From: Gammaproteobacteria bacterium
GTDB taxonomy: Bacteria; Pseudomonadota; Gammaproteobacteria; Steroidobacterales; Steroidobacteraceae
Assembly: GCA_028870275.1 (NCBI GenBank)
Contig: JAGWPY010000032.1
Location: 1-54,662, forward strand
DNA: 54,662 nucleotides
Direction: 5' to 3'
How positions within the stretch are numbered: the stretch's first letter is position 1; every line of letters starts with the position of its first letter. The notes beneath the pieces are model-generated. The model had not been told where the DNA came from and searched no databases. It saw nothing but the letters and a program-made list of their open reading frames with translations. Positions 25,387 to 33,709 of the stretch are shown here, piece by piece. Made by a program: the position numbers and the translations under genes.

Positions 25387-25917
25387 ATGAAACAGCACAT
25401 CGTGATCTCCGCGGTCGGCGCCGACCGCATCGGCATGGTCCACGAACTCGCCAAGACGGTCGCCGACAGCGGCGGCAGCATCAGCGAGAGCCGCATGACC
25501 TCTCTCGGCAACGAGTTCGCCATGCTGCTGCTGGTGACCGGCAACTGGCACACCCTGGCCAAGCTGGAAGGCGAATTCAAGAAGCTCGGCGATGCGACCG
25601 GACTCGACATCCGGCTGCGCCGCACCGAGGCGCGGGCCGCGCGCAACGACATGCTGCCCTACTCCATCGACGTCGTCTGCCTCGATCAGACGGGAATCGT
25701 CGCAGCCATGTCCGGCTTTTTCTCGCAGCGCGGCATCGACATCGCCGAACTGTCGACGCGCTCTTACGCGGCCGCGCACACCGGCGCGCCCATGTTCTCG
25801 CTGCAGATGATCGTCAATGTGCCGAGCCGCCTTCACATCGGCGTGCTGCGCGAGGAGTTCCTCGACTTCTGCGACCATCAGAACCTCGACGCGATCTTCG
25901 AACCCGTCAAGAACTGA
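25387..25917 (+). CDS. gcvR: GcvR-like glycine cleavage system regulator (two ACT domains)
   Basis: This 176-residue protein has tandem ACT domains: HIVISAVGADRIGMVHELAKTVADSGGSI at the N-terminus and SIDVVCLDQTGIVAAMSGFF from about residue 93. In E. coli GcvR binds glycine and controls GcvA acting on gcvTHP; in this lineage the gene is simply linked to bcp, as in many gammaproteobacteria. It starts at ATG 25387; bcp begins 5 bases after its stop. Confidence 0.88.
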   Translation: MKQHIVISAVGADRIGMVHELAKTVADSGGSISESRMTSLGNEFAMLLLVTGNWHTLAKLEGEFKKLGDATGLDIRLRRTEARAARNDMLPYSIDVVCLDQTGIVAAMSGFFSQRGIDIAELSTRSYAAAHTGAPMFSLQMIVNVPSRLHIGVLREEFLDFCDHQNLDAIFEPVKN

Positions 25918-25922
25918 ACCCG

Positions 25923-26387
25923 ATGAGCAAGATCGAAATCGGCCGCAAGGCGCCGGCCTTCGCACTCCCGGGCACCTCGGGCCCGTTCGCCTCCGCGGAC
26001 GCGCTCGGCGGCCCGTTGATCGTCTATTTCTACCCTCGCGACAACACTCCGGGCTGCACCCGGGAAGGCGCAGCCTTCGCGGCGCTTCACCCGGCGCTGC
26101 GGCGGGCGAAAGCGACGGTCGTTGGAATCTCGCCCGACGGCCCCGAGTCGCACGCCCGGTTCCGCGAGAAAATGCGCTTTCCGTTCGACCTGTTGAGCGA
26201 TCCCGAACAGAAAGTGTGCAAGCTCTACGACGTGATCCGGGAGAAGAGCCTGTACGGCCGGCGATTCATGGGCGTGGAGCGCAGCACCTTCCTGATCGAC
26301 GCCAAGGGCGTGCTGCGCGCAGAGTGGCGCAAGGTCCGGGTCGATGGGCACGCCGAGGCGGTACTGGCGGCGGTGAAGGCCCTGTGA
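25923..26387 (+). CDS. bcp: Thioredoxin-dependent peroxiredoxin (BCP/PrxQ)
   Basis: This 154-residue peroxiredoxin reduces hydroperoxides. The peroxidatic Cys45 lies in YPRDNTPGCTREG. The resolving Cys five residues later, as in E. coli Bcp, is replaced by Ala50; Cys99 (EQKVCKLYDV) is the only other cysteine and could serve as the resolving thiol, as in Xanthomonas-type PrxQ, or the enzyme may be 1-Cys. The C-terminal RSTFLIDAKGVLRAEWRKV fits the thioredoxin fold. ATG 25923 follows gcvR by 5 bases; the stop overlaps the next gene as GTGA. Confidence 0.94.
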   Translation: MSKIEIGRKAPAFALPGTSGPFASADALGGPLIVYFYPRDNTPGCTREGAAFAALHPALRRAKATVVGISPDGPESHARFREKMRFPFDLLSDPEQKVCKLYDVIREKSLYGRRFMGVERSTFLIDAKGVLRAEWRKVRVDGHAEAVLAAVKAL

Positions 26388-27838
26388 CCGCCCGGCGGCG
26401 GCCGCCCGGCGCGGCCGGACGGGCGGACGCCAAAGCCGCCGTCGAGCGGCGCATCTTCGTGCTCGACACCAACGTGCTCATGCACGATCCGACGGCGATC
26501 TTCCGCTTCGAGGAACACGACGTCTACATCCCGATGACCGTGCTCGAGGAACTCGACGCCGGCAAGAAGGGGCTTTCCGAGGCGGCGCGCAACGTGCGCC
26601 AGGTGAGCCGCTTCCTCGACGAACTGATGCGCGGTGCGACCAAGTCGCAGATCGACCGCGGCCTCGCGCTGCAGGCCGACGCTCCGGTGAACCATGGCAA
26701 GCGTCCTCCCGCGGGACGATTGTTCTTCCAGACCGCGCTACTCGAATCGGCGCTTCCCGAGAGCCTGCCCGGCCACGGCGCGGACAACGCGATCCTGGCG
26801 AACACCCTCGCCCTGCAACAGAAATTCCGCACGGCGCGCGTCACGCTGGTCTCCAAGGACATCAACCTGCGCATCAAGGCCGCGATCGTCGGAGTGCATG
26901 CCGAGGACTACTCGAGCGACCAGACGATCGAGGACGCGGACCTGCTCTCCTCCGGTGCGCACGAACTGCCCGCGGACTTCTGGGAGACTCACGGCCGCGG
27001 CATGGAGTCCTGGCAGCATCACAGCCGCACCTACTACCGGGTGCGGGGCCCCCTGGTGAAGGATTGGCGCAGCAATGAATTCGTCTACGACTCGGGCCCC
27101 GATGGCCTCGAAGCGATCGTGCGCCGGATCGAGGGCGACGCCGCGATCCTCGAGCTCACCGTGGACTATCGCACCGAACGCAATGGCGTCTGGGGAGTGG
27201 CGGCCCGCAACCGCGAACAGAATCTCGCGCTGAACCTGCTGATGGACCCGGAAATCGACTTCGTCACGGTCCTGGGTCCCGCCGGTACGGGCAAGACCCT
27301 GTTGACGCTCGCCGCCGGCCTCGCCCAGACGCTCGATCACAATCGCTTCGGCGAGATCATCATGAGCCGCGTGACCATCCCGCTCGGCGAGGACATCGGC
27401 TTCCTGCCGGGTACCGAAGAGGAGAAGATGGAGCCCTGGATGGGCGCCCTGATGGACAACCTCGAGGTGCTCACCCAGAGTCAGTCCGGCGGCTCCTGGG
27501 GGCGCGCCGCGACCAACGACCTGCTGCGCCACCGGATCAAGATCCGTTCGCTGAACTTCATGCGCGGCCGGACCTTCCTGAACCGGTTCATCATCGTCGA
27601 CGAAGCACAGAACCTCACTCCGAAACAGATGAAGGCGCTGGTCACGCGCGCAGGCCCCGGCACCAAGATGGTCTGCCTCGGCAACATCGCGCAGATCGAC
27701 ACGCCCTATCTCACCGAGACCACTTCCGGGCTCACCTACGTGGTCAACCGCTTCAACGGCTGGGCGCATGGGGGCCACATCACGCTGATGCGCGGCGAAC
27801 GGTCGCGGCTCGCGGATTTCGCGTCGGAGACACTGTGA
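26384..27838 (+). CDS. PIN domain-PhoH ATPase (PhoH2-like)
   Basis: This 484-residue fusion has an N-terminal PIN ribonuclease domain (IFVLDTNVLMHDP, first acidic residue Asp28; later DNAILANTL and LVSKDINLRIKA supply other acids) and a C-terminal PhoH P-loop ATPase (GPAGTGKTLLTLAAGLAQ near residue 300, Walker B FIIVDEAQNLTP). This is the PhoH2/YlaK architecture, shown in actinobacteria to unwind and cut RNA. The GTG at 26384 overlaps the bcp stop, so the genes are coupled. Its cellular role here is unknown. Confidence 0.93.
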   Translation: MTARRRPPGAAGRADAKAAVERRIFVLDTNVLMHDPTAIFRFEEHDVYIPMTVLEELDAGKKGLSEAARNVRQVSRFLDELMRGATKSQIDRGLALQADAPVNHGKRPPAGRLFFQTALLESALPESLPGHGADNAILANTLALQQKFRTARVTLVSKDINLRIKAAIVGVHAEDYSSDQTIEDADLLSSGAHELPADFWETHGRGMESWQHHSRTYYRVRGPLVKDWRSNEFVYDSGPDGLEAIVRRIEGDAAILELTVDYRTERNGVWGVAARNREQNLALNLLMDPEIDFVTVLGPAGTGKTLLTLAAGLAQTLDHNRFGEIIMSRVTIPLGEDIGFLPGTEEEKMEPWMGALMDNLEVLTQSQSGGSWGRAATNDLLRHRIKIRSLNFMRGRTFLNRFIIVDEAQNLTPKQMKALVTRAGPGTKMVCLGNIAQIDTPYLTETTSGLTYVVNRFNGWAHGGHITLMRGERSRLADFASETL

Positions 27839-27895
27839 GTCATCGGCGGGCGGGCGCTGAACCAACCGGGCGATTCGCTGGTCCAAGGTTGATCC

Positions 27896-29482
27896 ATGCG
27901 CGCTGAACATTCCTCACCCGCCCGCCGCCTGGCCGCGTTGTGCATCGCGGCGTTCTTCGGACTCGCCGCGAGCATCGGCTACGTGAGCGGCGCCGCGGCC
28001 GACGACGTGTTCGCAAAGACGCCCGAGGCCGTCGGCACCGAGGGCCAGTTGCCGGACCTCGGCAGCGCCGCGAATGCCGCCATCAGTCTCGAGGACGAGT
28101 ATGAGGTGGGGCTCGCCTACACCCGGCAGATGCGCCAGCAAGGCGAGATTCTGAACGATCCGGAGGTGGCCGAGTACATCCAGGACATCGGCCATCAGCT
28201 GTCCAGTTACGCCGAGGAGGGGCAGCATCAGTTCTCCTATTTCGTGATCAAGGACCCGGACATCAACGCGTTCGCGATCCCGGGCGGCTTCATCTTCGTC
28301 AACAGCGGTCTGTTCCTGCAGACCGCGAACGAGAGCGAACTCGCCGGCGTGCTCGCCCACGAGACGGCGCACGTGACCCAGCGCCACATCGCGCGCCAGA
28401 TCGTCGATCAGTCCCATTCGGGCCTGATCTCGACCGCCGCGATGCTCGCGGCGGTCCTGATCGGCGCGACCGCCGGGGGGCGGTCGCCCGACGCCATGGA
28501 GGGGGCCATCGCGGCCACCCAGAGCGCGGCGATCCAGCACCAGATCAATTACACGCGCTCGCAGGAAGCCGAGGCCGACCGCATCGGCATCTACACCATG
28601 GCGAGCGCGGGCTTCGATCCGCTCGGCATGGCCGACTTCTTCGAGAACCTCACGCGCAACTCCGCCAATCCGGCGCGTGTCGACGCCTACGGCTTCCTGA
28701 TGGACCACCCGGTCACCTCGGACCGCATCGCCGAGGCGCGCAACCGCGCCGCGCAGATCGGCCGGATCCACCACGTCGACTCGATCAGCTACGGCCTGAT
28801 GCGCGAGCGCCTGCGTTCCCTGGTCGGCGATCCGAACGCAGCGGTGACCTACTACGAGAACCTGCTGAAGAACGGCGGCGGGCGCGATCTCGACGACCGC
28901 TACGGTCTCGCGGTCGCCGAGACCTATGCCAAGAACCCGGCGCCGGCAATCGGCTCGCTCAAACAGCTGCTCGCCGAGTATCCGAAGGTCACCCAGCTCT
29001 ACGGCGCGCTTGGCCAGGCCTACCTCGCCGACGGCAAGGCCAAGCAGTCCCAGCAGGTCCTCGAACAGGCGCGCGAACTCTTCCCGCGCAACGTGCCGAT
29101 CACGATCCGCCTCGCCGAGACCTACATGCACGAGGGCCTCAACGCGCGCGCTCACCGCATCCTGCTCGACCTGTTCAATGTCGTCGAACCGACGCCTGAC
29201 CAGACCAGGCTGATCGCCAAAGCGGCTCACGCGGCCGGCGACACGGCCGATTCCTACTACTACATGTCCGAGTTCTACATCATGAACGGACAGCTCGATC
29301 GATCCTCGAACGAGTTGCATCTGGCGCTCGCCCTGCCGAACCTCAATCCGATCCAGCGTGCGCGGTTCAGCGCACGGCTCGAGCAGGTCAGCGCGGCGCT
29401 CGCCGAGCAGCACAAGAAGAACAGGAAGGGATCCGGCGACGGCGACGGCGGCGGCCGCGGCGGCGACGGCGACGGCAACTGA
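27896..29482 (+). CDS. bepA: M48 family metalloprotease/chaperone BepA
   Basis: This 528-residue periplasmic metalloprotease monitors outer membrane assembly, notably LptD and BAM substrates in E. coli. A signal peptide ends near SGAAA. The M48 domain has HETAH (His155, Glu156, His159) and the third ligand Glu224 in RSQEAEADRIG. A C-terminal TPR region (about 310-490, for example GALGQAYLADGKAKQS) follows. A Gly/Asp-rich tail (GDGDGGGRGGDGDGN) is extra relative to E. coli. ATG 27896 follows AAGGTTG. mlaA starts 20 bases after it. Confidence 0.93.
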   Translation: MRAEHSSPARRLAALCIAAFFGLAASIGYVSGAAADDVFAKTPEAVGTEGQLPDLGSAANAAISLEDEYEVGLAYTRQMRQQGEILNDPEVAEYIQDIGHQLSSYAEEGQHQFSYFVIKDPDINAFAIPGGFIFVNSGLFLQTANESELAGVLAHETAHVTQRHIARQIVDQSHSGLISTAAMLAAVLIGATAGGRSPDAMEGAIAATQSAAIQHQINYTRSQEAEADRIGIYTMASAGFDPLGMADFFENLTRNSANPARVDAYGFLMDHPVTSDRIAEARNRAAQIGRIHHVDSISYGLMRERLRSLVGDPNAAVTYYENLLKNGGGRDLDDRYGLAVAETYAKNPAPAIGSLKQLLAEYPKVTQLYGALGQAYLADGKAKQSQQVLEQARELFPRNVPITIRLAETYMHEGLNARAHRILLDLFNVVEPTPDQTRLIAKAAHAAGDTADSYYYMSEFYIMNGQLDRSSNELHLALALPNLNPIQRARFSARLEQVSAALAEQHKKNRKGSGDGDGGGRGGDGDGN

Positions 29483-29502
29483 AGTCCACCTAAGGAAACC
29501 CG

Positions 29503-30258
29503 ATGATCGGAAACGTCCGCCCGGCTCTCGCCGTGCTCGTGTTGATCGCTGCGGCCGCGACCAGCGGCTGCGTGACCCTGCCGCCGAATGCGCCCCGTTC
29601 CGCCAAGGATCCGCTGGAGCGCTGGAATCGCGGGGTCTACCGCTTCAACGACGTACTGGACCGTGCGGTTGCCAAGCCCGTCGCCCGCTCGTACGTACGG
29701 GTCGTGCCGAAGCCCATGCGCACCGGGGTGAGCAACTTCTTCGCGAATCTCGAGACGCCGTCGGTGATGATGAACGACGCGCTGGAGGGGCATTTCAAGG
29801 CCGCCGCCAGCGACCTCGGGCGATTCCTGCTCGACTCGACCGTCGGCATCGCCGGCCTGCTCGATCCGGCGACCGCCGTCGGTCTCGACCACAACACGGC
29901 GGACTTCGGCGTGACCCTCGGAACCTGGGGAGTCCACCCGGGTCCGTTCATCGAGTTGCCCCTGCTGGGGCCCTCGGACTTGCGCGACGCGCCGGCCGCG
30001 GTGGTCGACACTTACGCGAACCCGACCCAGTACGTGAGCGACACGGCCGCCAAATATTCACTCTGGGGCGTGAACCTGGTCCGAAAGCGCGCCGATCTGC
30101 TGCCCCTGGATGCGACCCTGAAGACCGTGTTCGACCCCTACGCGTTCGTTCGCGACGCGTATCTGCAGCATCGTGCCTACGAGGTCTCGACTTCGCGCGG
30201 CGACGACTCGGACGACTCGCCGGACGACCCGGATTCGGGCGGCGCGTCGCCGCGCTGA
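29503..30258 (+). CDS. mlaA: Outer membrane lipoprotein MlaA (VacJ)
   Basis: This 251-residue lipoprotein (lipobox TSGC, Cys23) sits in the outer membrane and extracts mislocalised outer-leaflet phospholipids for the Mla pathway. Family blocks are DPLERWNRGVYRFND, RVVPKPMRTGVSNFFANLETPSVMMND split over two segments, DFGVTLGTWGVHPGPFIELPLLGPSDLRDA likewise, and YSLWGVNLVRKRADLLPLD. An acidic Ser/Asp tail ends the protein. It converges on the mlaFEDCB operon, so both halves of the pathway are adjacent here. Confidence 0.95.
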   Translation: MIGNVRPALAVLVLIAAAATSGCVTLPPNAPRSAKDPLERWNRGVYRFNDVLDRAVAKPVARSYVRVVPKPMRTGVSNFFANLETPSVMMNDALEGHFKAAASDLGRFLLDSTVGIAGLLDPATAVGLDHNTADFGVTLGTWGVHPGPFIELPLLGPSDLRDAPAAVVDTYANPTQYVSDTAAKYSLWGVNLVRKRADLLPLDATLKTVFDPYAFVRDAYLQHRAYEVSTSRGDDSDDSPDDPDSGGASPR

Positions 30259-30260
30259 CA

Positions 30261-30278
30261 AGGCCCGCGTTCGGGCCT
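30261..30278. terminator. Bidirectional hairpin between mlaA and mlaB
   Basis: AGGCCCG, loop CGTT, CGGGCCT forms a perfect 7-base stem in the 19-base gap between the convergent mlaA and mlaB stops. No T-run follows on either strand. Confidence 0.5.
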
Positions 30279-30592
30279 CAAACCGTCGGCAGCAGGTCCT
30301 CGACTTCGCTCAGGCGGGCAAGTTGCTCGAGCGCCGGCGGCAGGTGCTCGTAGCGCAGGGAACGGCCCGCGGAACGCGCCACGCTCAGCCACTCGATCAG
30401 CAAGGCGAGACCCGCGCTGTCGCCGGCCGTGACGCCCTCGAAGTCGATCGTCAGGCCCTCACTGGCCACGATCGCACGGCTGCCGGCCTCCAGGATATCG
30501 CCGACGGAGTCGACCGTGAGCACGCCGCTCACGGTCGCGCGTCCCTGCGCAAGGGATTCGAAGACCGCCTGAGACAAGGTGGCGCGACTCAA
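30278..30592 (-). CDS. mlaB: MlaB-like STAS domain protein
   Basis: This 104-residue STAS-domain protein is the cytoplasmic accessory subunit of the MlaFEDB ABC transporter, needed for MlaF stability and ATPase activity. The strand-helix signature IDFEGVTAGDSAGLALLIEWL carries the conserved DSAG. It starts at TTG 30592, overlapping the mlaC stop as TTGA, which explains the lack of a separate ribosome site. It is last in the operon. Confidence 0.85.
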   Translation of the reverse strand: MSRATLSQAVFESLAQGRATVSGVLTVDSVGDILEAGSRAIVASEGLTIDFEGVTAGDSAGLALLIEWLSVARSAGRSLRYEHLPPALEQLARLSEVEDLLPTV

Positions 30593-31287
30593 CCGTGGCG
30601 GCTCGCGCCGCCCTTGGCCTCGACCGGCTTCGGCGGGCCGCTTGCTTCGCGCTCCAGCCGGCTGATCACCTCGTCGAGCCCGCGCTGCTGGATCTCGGAC
30701 GCGAAGTCGGTGCGGAAACTCTTCACGTAGGAGATACCCTCGATGACCACGTCCCAGGCCTTCCAGCCGGTCGCGGTTCTGTGCAACGTGAAATTGACCG
30801 GCACTTTCTCGCCGTTCTCGCGCTTGACGAAGGTCCGTACGGTCGCATTGCGGTCCGCCGGATCGCCCCGGTAGGGAAGGATCTCGAACCGATCCGCGGT
30901 GAAATCGATGAGTGCGGCGCCGTAGTTGTGCAGCAGCGAATGGTAGAAGGCGTCGACGAAGCGCTTGCGCTGCTCGGCCGTGGCGTTGCGCCAGGCCGGC
31001 CCCAGGACCAACCGGGCGGCATACTCGCTGTCGAAATTCGGCAGGAGCACATTGGCAACGAGCGCGTCGAGCTTGGCCGGATCCTTCGCGTACATCGCCC
31101 GGTGAGCGTCGAGCTCGTCGAGCATGCGCTTGGCCGAGTTCGCGACGATCTGTTCCGGGCCCTGCTGTGCGTTCTCGGCCTGGGTCGGCGCGGCCGCGGC
31201 CAGCGAGGCGGCACCGGGGCCCACGGCGAGCGCGGCGCCCAGGGCGGCGATCAACAGGGATTTCGAGAAAGGTTCGCGCGTGTTCAT
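30589..31287 (-). CDS. mlaC: Periplasmic phospholipid-binding protein MlaC
   Basis: This 232-residue periplasmic shuttle carries phospholipid between MlaA and MlaD. It has a signal peptide ending near LAAAAP, then the family segments LVANVLLPNFDSEYAARLVLG, WRNATAEQRKRFVDAFYHSLLHNYG, and VNFTLHRTATGWKAWDVVIEGISYVKSFR. A basic, disordered C-terminal tail (PPKPVEAKGGASRHG) is extra. Its start overlaps mlaD by 4 bases. Confidence 0.94.
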   Translation of the reverse strand: MNTREPFSKSLLIAALGAALAVGPGAASLAAAAPTQAENAQQGPEQIVANSAKRMLDELDAHRAMYAKDPAKLDALVANVLLPNFDSEYAARLVLGPAWRNATAEQRKRFVDAFYHSLLHNYGAALIDFTADRFEILPYRGDPADRNATVRTFVKRENGEKVPVNFTLHRTATGWKAWDVVIEGISYVKSFRTDFASEIQQRGLDEVISRLEREASGPPKPVEAKGGASRHG

Positions 31288-31793
31288 TTCGGTTGTCCTG
31301 CGGCCGGCGCATCGGACTTGGACTGGCCGGAATTCTTGGAGAAATTGGCGAGAAACTGTCCGATCAGGTTCTCGAGCACGAAGGCCGACTGGGTAAAGTC
31401 GATCTGATCGTGATTCTTGAGGAAGGTCTCCGATCCACCCGGGCTCAGGCCGATGAACTTGCCGCCGAGCAGCCCCTGGGTATAGATGCTCGCGTCGCTG
31501 TCGGTCGGGATCTGGTTGAACTTCGAATTGATGTGCATCGAGACCACCGCCTTGTAGTCGCGCGAGTCGAAACCGATGCGCGCGACGCGACCGATCTCGA
31601 CCCCGGCCATCGAAACCGGCGCGCCCACCTTGAGATCGCCGATGTTGTCGAACTTGGCGGTAACCTCGTAAAAGGGTTGCGAACGAAACGACAGTCCGTG
31701 GCTGGTCGTCTGCGTGGTCAGGAAGAACAGCGCCGCGAACCCCAGCAGAACGAACAGTCCGGTGCCCAGATTCAAAGCGCGCGACTTGCGCAT
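31284..31793 (-). CDS. mlaD: MCE-domain protein MlaD
   Basis: This 169-residue inner membrane protein has one N-terminal helix (TGLFVLLGFAALFFLTT) and a periplasmic MCE domain: YEVTAKFDNIGDLKVGAPVSMAGVEIGRV across two strands, then YTQGLLGGKFIGLSPGG. It forms a hexameric ring through which lipid passes between MlaE and MlaC. Length matches E. coli MlaD (183). It lies 10 bases after mlaE and overlaps mlaC. Confidence 0.95.
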   Translation of the reverse strand: MRKSRALNLGTGLFVLLGFAALFFLTTQTTSHGLSFRSQPFYEVTAKFDNIGDLKVGAPVSMAGVEIGRVARIGFDSRDYKAVVSMHINSKFNQIPTDSDASIYTQGLLGGKFIGLSPGGSETFLKNHDQIDFTQSAFVLENLIGQFLANFSKNSGQSKSDAPAAGQPK

Positions 31794-31803
31794 ACCCAGC
31801 CCC

Positions 31804-32568
31804 TCACTTGATGAAAAACGCCGTGATCAGGTAATCCAGGAACAGCACGATGACCGCCGAGGTCACCACCGTGCGGGTCGTCGCGGCGCCGACGCCCTCG
31901 GCCGTCGGTGCCGAATGATACCCCTCGTAGACCGCGATCAGACTGCAGGCGACGCCGAACACGCAGCTCTTGACGATCCCTTCGTTGACGTCGCGCAAGT
32001 CCACCGATGACTGCATCTGCGACCAGAAACTGCCACTGTCGACGTGCATGAACTGAACCCCGACGAGCTGCGCGCCGTAGATGCCGATCAGACTGAAGAT
32101 CGCCGCGAGCAGCGGCATGGCGATGACCCCGCCGAGGAAGCGCGGGACGACGACCCGTCGCACCGGATCGACGGCCATCATCTCCATCGCCGAGAGCTGG
32201 TCGGTTGCGCGCATCAGGCCGATCTCGGACGCGAGGGCGGTTCCCGCGCGGCCGGCGAACAGCAGCGCCGTGACGACCGGACCGAGTTCCTTGACGAGAC
32301 CGATCGCCGCGGCGGTGCCGAGCGCCTCCTCGGAGCCGAACCGCTCCAGGAGCTGAAAGCCCTGCAGGCCGAGCACCATGCCGACGAAGAGTCCCGAGAG
32401 CATGATGATGACCAGCGACAGCGCCCCCGCGTTGAAGACCTGATCGACGATCAGCTGCAGACGGCCGAGAGCCCGGGGAACCTGCGCGAGAATGCGCAGC
32501 AGGAACCGAACCGTGTCCCCGAGGCGCGCCAAGGATTCGAGAAGGCTCGCCCACAGTTCGCCGATCAC
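31804..32568 (-). CDS. mlaE: Mla transporter permease MlaE
   Basis: This 254-residue permease subunit of the phospholipid ABC transporter has an N-terminal amphipathic segment, about five membrane helices, and the family core GLVKELGPVVTALLFAGRAGTALASEIG (two halves), MRATDQLSAMEMMAVDP and the C-terminal FLDYLITAFFIK. Its start overlaps the mlaF stop by 4 bases. Confidence 0.96.
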   Translation of the reverse strand: MIGELWASLLESLARLGDTVRFLLRILAQVPRALGRLQLIVDQVFNAGALSLVIIMLSGLFVGMVLGLQGFQLLERFGSEEALGTAAAIGLVKELGPVVTALLFAGRAGTALASEIGLMRATDQLSAMEMMAVDPVRRVVVPRFLGGVIAMPLLAAIFSLIGIYGAQLVGVQFMHVDSGSFWSQMQSSVDLRDVNEGIVKSCVFGVACSLIAVYEGYHSAPTAEGVGAATTRTVVTSAVIVLFLDYLITAFFIK

Positions 32569-33386
32569 GCCGAGGCCTCCCCGTCGCGGGCCAGCAACTC
32601 CGTGAAATAGTCCGGAGCCGGATAATGGAACGGCACGGGCCCGTCGGCGAGACCGCCGACGAACTGGCGCACGATCTCCGACGGGTTGGACCTCAGTTCC
32701 TGGGGGCCGCCGTGCGCGACCACCTTGCCGCCCGACAGCAGATAGATCACGTCGGCGACCGAGCCGATTTCGTGCACGTCGTGCGAAACGACGATGCTCG
32801 TCAGTCCGAGCGCGTCGTTCAGTCGGCGGATCAGACGCAGGATCACCCCCATCGAGATCGGGTCCAGTCCGACGAACGGTTCGTCGTAGATCAGGATCTG
32901 CGGATCCATCACGATCGCGCGGGCGAGTGCCACTCGACGGGCCATTCCGCCGGAAAGCTCGGCCGGCATCAGTTCGGCCGCGCCGCGCAGGCCGACCGCC
33001 TGCAGCTTGGTGAGCACGAGCTGACGGACCAGCCGTTCCGGCAGACGGGTGTGTTCACGCAAGGGGAAGGCGACGTTTTCGAAGACGTCGATGTCGGTGA
33101 GCAGGGCACCGTTCTGGAACAGCATGCCCATGCGCCGGCGCAGGGCATACAGGCCGGGGCGGTCGAGCGCACCGACCTCGGTCCCGTCGACCCGGACCGA
33201 GCCCGAATCGGCGGCGATCTGGCCGGTGATCAGTCGCAGCAGCGTCGTCTTGCCGGTGCCGCTCGGCCCCATGACCGCCGAGACGCGCCCACGTGGAAAA
33301 TCCAGGCTCAACCCGTCGAAGATCGCCCGGCCGCCGGCCACGTAGCGCATGTCGCGGATCTCGATGATGGCGGATGCTTGATTCAA
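32565..33386 (-). CDS. mlaF: Mla transporter ATP-binding protein MlaF
   Basis: This 273-residue ABC ATPase has Walker A GPSGTGKTTLL, the signature LSGGMARRVALARA, Walker B ILIYDEPFVGLDP and the H-loop SHDVHE. The C-terminal extension RQFVGGLADGPVPFHYPA, which clasps the neighbouring subunit in E. coli MlaF, is present. The start is the weakest point: TTG 33386 gives family length, but GAGGAG lies 25 bases upstream, and the open frame continues to 33629. It is first of mlaFEDCB. Confidence 0.93.
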   Translation of the reverse strand: MNQASAIIEIRDMRYVAGGRAIFDGLSLDFPRGRVSAVMGPSGTGKTTLLRLITGQIAADSGSVRVDGTEVGALDRPGLYALRRRMGMLFQNGALLTDIDVFENVAFPLREHTRLPERLVRQLVLTKLQAVGLRGAAELMPAELSGGMARRVALARAIVMDPQILIYDEPFVGLDPISMGVILRLIRRLNDALGLTSIVVSHDVHEIGSVADVIYLLSGGKVVAHGGPQELRSNPSEIVRQFVGGLADGPVPFHYPAPDYFTELLARDGEASA

Positions 33387-33709
33387 TGGCGACGTCGCTG
33401 CGACCGCTCCTCGAGGGACGGATCGAGCGCGCGACGGACTCCTTATCGTTGACGTTTGGCGATTCCCGCCGCTCCCTTCCCGGGCGGCTCCTCCGGGTAT
33501 GACCCGCCGCGCGCCGATCCGTTCCATCGTCGGCGGCAGCGGCGGCGGGCGGCAAGAATAGCAAAATCGCGCGCGGCGCGGCCGGAGAGCGCGCGGCTGC
33601 CCGGCCACGGCCCCTCCCTCCCTTGGCAAGTCGATCGAATCAGGACTAAAATTGTCCTAGTTACCGGATCGTACCGATCCCAAGTCAACGGAGTACGGGG
33701 AGGTTCGCG
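33387..33709. other. Intergenic region between mlaF and the suf regulator
   Basis: These 323 bases hold no gene I can support. They contain the suf promoter and operator (33623-33658) and, on the minus strand, a TATTCT box (33560-33555) with a GC-rich start region that could serve mlaFEDCB, leaving a leader of about 160 bases. Two purine-rich ribosome-site-like words on the minus strand (AAGGAG near 33443, GAGGAG near 33413) have no suitable start codon behind them. Confidence 0.5.
33623..33658 (+). promoter_or_regulatory. suf operon promoter with overlapping operator
   Basis: TTGGCA (33623-33628) and TAAAAT (33647-33652) are spaced by 18 bases. The inverted repeat AGGAC-TAAAATT-GTCCT (33642-33658) lies exactly over the -10 box. 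An Rrf2-type repressor bound there would block RNA polymerase, and the regulator gene is the first gene downstream, so autoregulation is inferred. Confidence 0.65.

Noticed and set aside
24002-33560. Shared sequence TCTTGCCGCCCGCCG after the -10 boxes of tRNA-Ser and the possible mla promoter
   Set aside because: A 15-base GC-rich match is expected by chance in a window of this composition; two copies are not enough to call a regulatory element.
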